A DNA stretch of 10,138 bases from an uncultured Porphyromonadaceae bacterium (GTDB taxonomy: Bacteria; Bacteroidota; Bacteroidia; Bacteroidales; Muribaculaceae): contig CAMVDK010000106.1 in NCBI GenBank assembly GCA_947166165.1, positions 1 to 10,138 of the forward strand, read 5' to 3'. Positions 7,213 to 10,138 of this stretch are shown in pieces. Below the pieces are notes generated by a model. The model made no database searches, was not told the origin of the DNA, and was given only the letters and a program-made list of their open reading frames with translations. Position 1 is the first letter of the stretch; each line of letters begins with the position of its first letter. A program made the translations under genes and the position numbers.

Positions 7213-7260
7213 AGCGCCATTTGGCAATGGATAATCAATGGCATAAAATTTAAAACGATA

Positions 7261-8115
7261 ATGATGAACAAAATCCTTACCCTTGCCGCCTGCGTGGCCC
7301 TGCTGAGCCTGGCCACTGCCTGCGGCAGCGACAACGACGAACCGCAACCCGACCGCATTGAGCGGGCGTCGATGGCCGGCGTCGTGACCAAAACTGTGGC
7401 GGGCACCACCGGCGAGCCCTTCGATGTGAACAGCTCGCTGGAATTCAGCATCAACCACACCGCCAAGACCGTCGATGTGACGGCAATGGGTGTGAAATTC
7501 TCGGTCCACCAACCGGTGACCGTCGACTTGAACTTCGACGGCTGCAAGGCCACCTTTGCCGACGACAAGCACTTCACGATTGCCGGTACCGGCTTCACAC
7601 CGATGGAGGGCTACACGGTGAACGACCTGAGCGGCACCGTCGACCTGGCGCTGAACACCGCCATTCTGAAATATCTCGTGGTGAGCACACGATCCACCTC
7701 GCAAATCTACGCCTTCAGCCCCACGCTCTACAGCGAGTTGCCCCAAGATGCAGGAAACTACGGCTCCACGGTAGAGACGTATTACAAATTCCAGTACAGC
7801 ATCACCAGCCAGGGCACCCCCGAGGGCGGCATCAGCATCTACAACATCAGCTTCGCCGCCGGCATGCCCAAACTGGCCGAGATACGCATCCCGCTCAACG
7901 GCGAGGGCACCGTTATCGAGCCAACCGCAACGGGCTACCACATCGCTGGCAGCGGCATTGTGCCTTACTACATCCAGGGTGGCGCCGAGGTGCCCATGGC
8001 ATCGCGCACCATCGACAACCTGGACGCCACCATCGACGTGGCGGCACGCACCTACAGCGTGGAGTTCGACTGCTACGGACTGCATGTGGCCCACAACGGG
8101 AAGCTGCACGCGTGA
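7261..8115 (+). CDS. Putative surface lipoprotein 1 of a tandem paralogous family
   Basis: A 284-aa lipoprotein of no family I can name. The signal peptide ends SLATAC with lipid-modified Cys21; the following GSDNDE resembles the Bacteroidetes lipoprotein export signal, so exposure at the cell surface is likely (inference). The rest is beta-rich with no enzyme motif seen. It appears to consist of two related halves: FTIAGTGFTPMEG then YTVNDLSGTVDLALNT (105-134), and YHIAGSGIVPYYI then RTIDNLDATIDVAART (226-264). The motif EPTATGY at 220-226 recurs in both downstream lipoproteins. ATG at 7261 and at 7264 are both possible starts; the difference is one Met. It is the first gene after promoter element B. 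The strand pattern recalls the calycin-like lipoproteins of Bacteroides, but I cannot assign it. Confidence 0.82.
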   Translation: MMNKILTLAACVALLSLATACGSDNDEPQPDRIERASMAGVVTKTVAGTTGEPFDVNSSLEFSINHTAKTVDVTAMGVKFSVHQPVTVDLNFDGCKATFADDKHFTIAGTGFTPMEGYTVNDLSGTVDLALNTAILKYLVVSTRSTSQIYAFSPTLYSELPQDAGNYGSTVETYYKFQYSITSQGTPEGGISIYNISFAAGMPKLAEIRIPLNGEGTVIEPTATGYHIAGSGIVPYYIQGGAEVPMASRTIDNLDATIDVAARTYSVEFDCYGLHVAHNGKLHA

Positions 8116-8259
8116 CGGCGCTTTGCCCACCCCACCCCCGGTGCGAGCCTTTTCGTGATTTTTAACGCGAGTTAGGGCAACATTTAGCCACGGCCTGCGT
8201 CTATTACTTATGCAATGCATATTTTTTCGACCACATTGAGAATCATCTATCTTTCTGAC
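8116..8259 (+). other. 144-bp intergenic region between lipoproteins 1 and 2
   Basis: No gene or clear terminator. TACTTATG at 8205-8212 is one mismatch from TAnnTTTG and could be a -7 box with a leader of about 40 nt before 8260, but no good -33 box precedes it. The 13-bp word GCCACGGCCTGCG here (8187-8199) recurs inside the signal-peptide coding region of lipoprotein 2. Lipoprotein 2 may therefore have its own weak promoter or be read through from the shared element. Confidence 0.35.
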
Positions 8260-9192
8260 ATGAAACGAATCAACCTTTACTTTGCCTGCCTAGCGATGCT
8301 GCTGCTTGCCACGGCCTGCGGCTCCGACGAGCCCGACCTCGACCGCCAGCGCGACACCTCGGTCAGCTGCTCGCTCACCCACGTGCTCGACCCGAGCACC
8401 GGCCAGGCCACACTGAGCACCACCGACGTGAGCACGGTGCTCGTGCACCAACGCGCCTTGACAGCCGACTTCGACCTGCAGGTGACCATCGGCGGCACCA
8501 AACGCAGATTCACCGTGACCGGTGTGCCCTTGAAGCGTGTCGAGAACCAGGACTACCGCTACACCTTCGCCGACGGCCAGGGCGGCGGCGTGACCAACCT
8601 GAAGGGCACCGTCGACGTGAGCGATGTGGTGCTCATCATGAGTTACGATGCCGACGGCTGCCACGTCGACGCCACGATTCCCGAGGTGTTCTTCGCGCAG
8701 ACGGGGGTCAAGTTCAACTACACCGACGGCACCACCACGACGGCGGCAGGCAGTTTCTGGACGCTGAAGGTGGACAACGAGGCCCGCTCGGGCAGCGTCG
8801 AGATCAACGACCTGACCATTGCCCGCGACTCGGTGATTGAATTCGTCACCGACAAGAACGGCATCCGCCAAGAGGTGCCCAGCCGCAAGGGGCGCCACCT
8901 GACGCGCCTGTTCGGTCGCCAAGCCACCATCGCCCCCACAGCCAAGGGATTCAAGGTGACCGGCGAGCAGCTGAACTCGGTGGCCACCATTAGTTCCGAC
9001 CTCACCAAACAGACCGTGGACTACATTGTGCGCAACGTCGACATCGAAGTCGACATGAAAACCGGCCGGATGGACGGCACGTTGGTGATTCGCCACGTGT
9101 TTAAACGCGACCCCGACAATGTGCCCACCGAGTGGGACGACATCAACGCACAGGTGAGCGGCGAGACCTTCAGGGTGAGTCCGATCCAATAA
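8260..9192 (+). CDS. Putative surface lipoprotein 2 of a tandem paralogous family
   Basis: A 310-aa lipoprotein of unknown function. I place the start at ATG 8260, because MKRINLYFACLAMLLLATAC is a complete lipoprotein signal peptide with Cys20; the in-frame ATG at 8215 adds 15 residues ahead of it and would bury the n-region. GSDEPD after the cysteine fits a surface-export signal. The mature part is beta-rich. APTAKGF (225-231) followed by IVRNVDIEVDMKTGRMDGTL (256-275) aligns with the C-terminal half of lipoprotein 1 (EPTATGY, then NLDATIDVAARTYS). An N-terminal half with VTNLKGTVDVSD (111-122) looks like a weaker copy of the same unit. It carries about 30 extra C-terminal residues (DPDNVPTEWDD) absent from its neighbours. 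The next gene starts 31 bp downstream, so the two are probably co-transcribed. Confidence 0.82.
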   Translation: MKRINLYFACLAMLLLATACGSDEPDLDRQRDTSVSCSLTHVLDPSTGQATLSTTDVSTVLVHQRALTADFDLQVTIGGTKRRFTVTGVPLKRVENQDYRYTFADGQGGGVTNLKGTVDVSDVVLIMSYDADGCHVDATIPEVFFAQTGVKFNYTDGTTTTAAGSFWTLKVDNEARSGSVEINDLTIARDSVIEFVTDKNGIRQEVPSRKGRHLTRLFGRQATIAPTAKGFKVTGEQLNSVATISSDLTKQTVDYIVRNVDIEVDMKTGRMDGTLVIRHVFKRDPDNVPTEWDDINAQVSGETFRVSPIQ

Positions 9193-9223
9193 CGCAAACC
9201 ACATCTAAACCCATCGAGCAACG

Positions 9224-10036
9224 ATGAACAGACTACTCCTTTCGATGGCCAGCCTCGTGCTGCTGCTGGCCACCACAGCCTGCGGCAGCGACGAGCCACA
9301 GGACCACATCTGGTATGCCCAGATTCCCCTCGTGTTTCATGTGGTCGACACGCAGGCCGACGCCGTGTCGAGCTGCAAGGCCGGCGTGGCCTACGCCGAG
9401 ATGAACGTCGACAAGAACACGGCCACTATGGCCGTATCGCTGTCGCTCACCGACGGCGGCGAGCTGGCCTTCGAACTCAAGCAGTTGCGCGTGACGCAAG
9501 ACATGGGCAAGAACGGCTACATCGTCAGTTCGACCGGCGAGACGCGTGTCTCGAACCACACCATCAGCGACCTCGCCTTCTTCGTCGACATGCGCCAGTC
9601 GGGCACCGTGCGCCACTACTGCCACATGATGATTGACCACCGCTACGAGGTGAACGGCCTGCCGACGAGCATGGGCTTCGAGGTGACGCAGAGCGAGGTG
9701 TTGCCCCCGTCGAGCGTGGCGCGAACGGTGTTCACCGGCGTCTACGAGTTCACCTTCACCACGCTCACCACCGAGAGCAAGACGTGCGACTTCAGCGTGA
9801 AGGGCCTGGGCGTGTTCCCGCTCGACAACGGTGTCAGCTACCCGAGGCTCAAGGTGGAGCCCACGGTGGAGGGCTACACCATCAGCAGCGGCGACACACC
9901 GCTCACCCCCAAGGAGGGAGGCGTCAGCCAGCTGAACAGCCTGCACGCCAAGGTGAACGTGCACGAGCGCACGATGGAGGCTGAGTTCGAAGTGGAGCAG
10001 TGCGCCACGGTCACCGCCACCGGCTCGATGCAGTGA
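9224..10036 (+). CDS. Putative surface lipoprotein 3 of a tandem paralogous family
   Basis: A 270-aa lipoprotein of unknown function. The signal peptide ends LLLATTAC (Cys20) and is followed by GSDEPQD, the same surface-export-like signature as its two neighbours. The C-terminal half shows the family pattern: VEPTVEGYTISS (211-222) then LNSLHAKVNVHERTMEAEFEV (237-257), ending TATGSMQ, comparable with HNGKLHA in lipoprotein 1. The N-terminal half has YIVSSTGETRVSNHTISDLAFFVDM (99-123), a likely second copy. It starts 31 bp after lipoprotein 2 with no promoter between, and a hairpin terminator follows, so it is the last gene of the transcript. No catalytic motif seen. The sequence is highly diverged from the other two, so the paralogy rests on short motifs and shared order. 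Confidence 0.82.
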   Translation: MNRLLLSMASLVLLLATTACGSDEPQDHIWYAQIPLVFHVVDTQADAVSSCKAGVAYAEMNVDKNTATMAVSLSLTDGGELAFELKQLRVTQDMGKNGYIVSSTGETRVSNHTISDLAFFVDMRQSGTVRHYCHMMIDHRYEVNGLPTSMGFEVTQSEVLPPSSVARTVFTGVYEFTFTTLTTESKTCDFSVKGLGVFPLDNGVSYPRLKVEPTVEGYTISSGDTPLTPKEGGVSQLNSLHAKVNVHERTMEAEFEVEQCATVTATGSMQ

Positions 10037-10083
10037 AGGCGTCGCGCCACACGCGCCCTTCGAGGCCGAAGAATCTTAAACAT

Positions 10084-10122
10084 TCAAGTTTCTAAAGTGG
10101 CTTTGCCCCTTTAGAAACTTGA
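10084..10122 (+). terminator. Hairpin terminator after the lipoprotein genes
   Basis: CAAGTTTCTAAAG (10085-10097) pairs perfectly with CTTTAGAAACTTG (10109-10121), and T10084 with A10122 extends it to 14 bp, around an 11-nt loop. It lies 48 bp past the stop codon of lipoprotein 3. No T-tract follows, as with the terminator at the left edge of the window. A smaller CTTCG/CGAAG hairpin sits at 10058-10071. Confidence 0.7.
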
Positions 10123-10138
10123 GGATTAGGGATGAAAG

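Noticed and set aside
8215..8259. An upstream ATG for lipoprotein 2
   Set aside because: The 15 extra residues precede a complete lipoprotein signal peptide beginning MKRINLYF, and the ATG nearly abuts the only candidate -7 box.
8187..8320. The 13-bp word GCCACGGCCTGCG found twice (8187-8199 and 8308-8320)
   Set aside because: One copy is simply the lipobox codons for ATAC; the match is short, isolated and likely chance in GC-rich DNA.
7003..9204. Minus-strand open frames of 405 and 304 codons opposite lipoproteins 1 and 2
   Set aside because: The plus strand has lipoprotein signal peptides and promoters in the right places. The antisense products lack any domain and one would span a divergent promoter region.
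1..10138. tRNA or rRNA genes, CRISPR arrays, transposases or attachment sites
   Set aside because: I saw no regularly spaced repeats, transposase motifs or RNA-gene signatures on either strand.

Overview
The window reads as chromosomal DNA from a GC-rich gut-type Bacteroidales (Prevotellaceae or Muribaculaceae-like; placement inferred, not proven). Support comes from Bacteroidetes-type -7 boxes (TAnnTTTG), lipoproteins with a CGSD(N)DE-type surface-export signature after the lipid-modified cysteine, a C10 (streptopain-like) cysteine protease carrying a dockerin-like tail, and a TonB-dependent receptor.

Layout. 1-73 holds a strong hairpin terminator. 74-3409 (minus) encodes a large secreted C10 peptidase with a C-terminal dockerin-like module. 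3410-3685 is a divergent promoter region. 3686-5926 (plus) encodes a mid-sized TonB-dependent outer-membrane receptor. 5927-5987 is a short convergent gap built of an 8-bp CGA-periodic repeat. 5988-7006 (minus) is a frameshifted gene for a secreted protein with an N-terminal dockerin-like module and a SUMF1/FGE-type domain. 7007-7260 is a second divergent promoter region. 7261-8115, 8260-9192 and 9224-10036 (plus) encode three tandem, distantly related lipoproteins of no family I recognise, followed by a hairpin terminator at 10084-10122.

Two features tie the window together. First, the two divergent regions share a 50-bp element (41/50 identical) that carries the same -33/-7 promoter with the same spacing, upstream of the receptor and of the first lipoprotein, and an apparent degenerate inverted repeat around the -33 box. 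This suggests a common promoter family or shared regulation. Second, each region separates a minus-strand dockerin-bearing exported protein from plus-strand envelope proteins. I infer that the window encodes a cell-envelope and extracellular set (protease, nutrient receptor, surface lipoproteins), but nothing in the sequence proves that these proteins act in one pathway.
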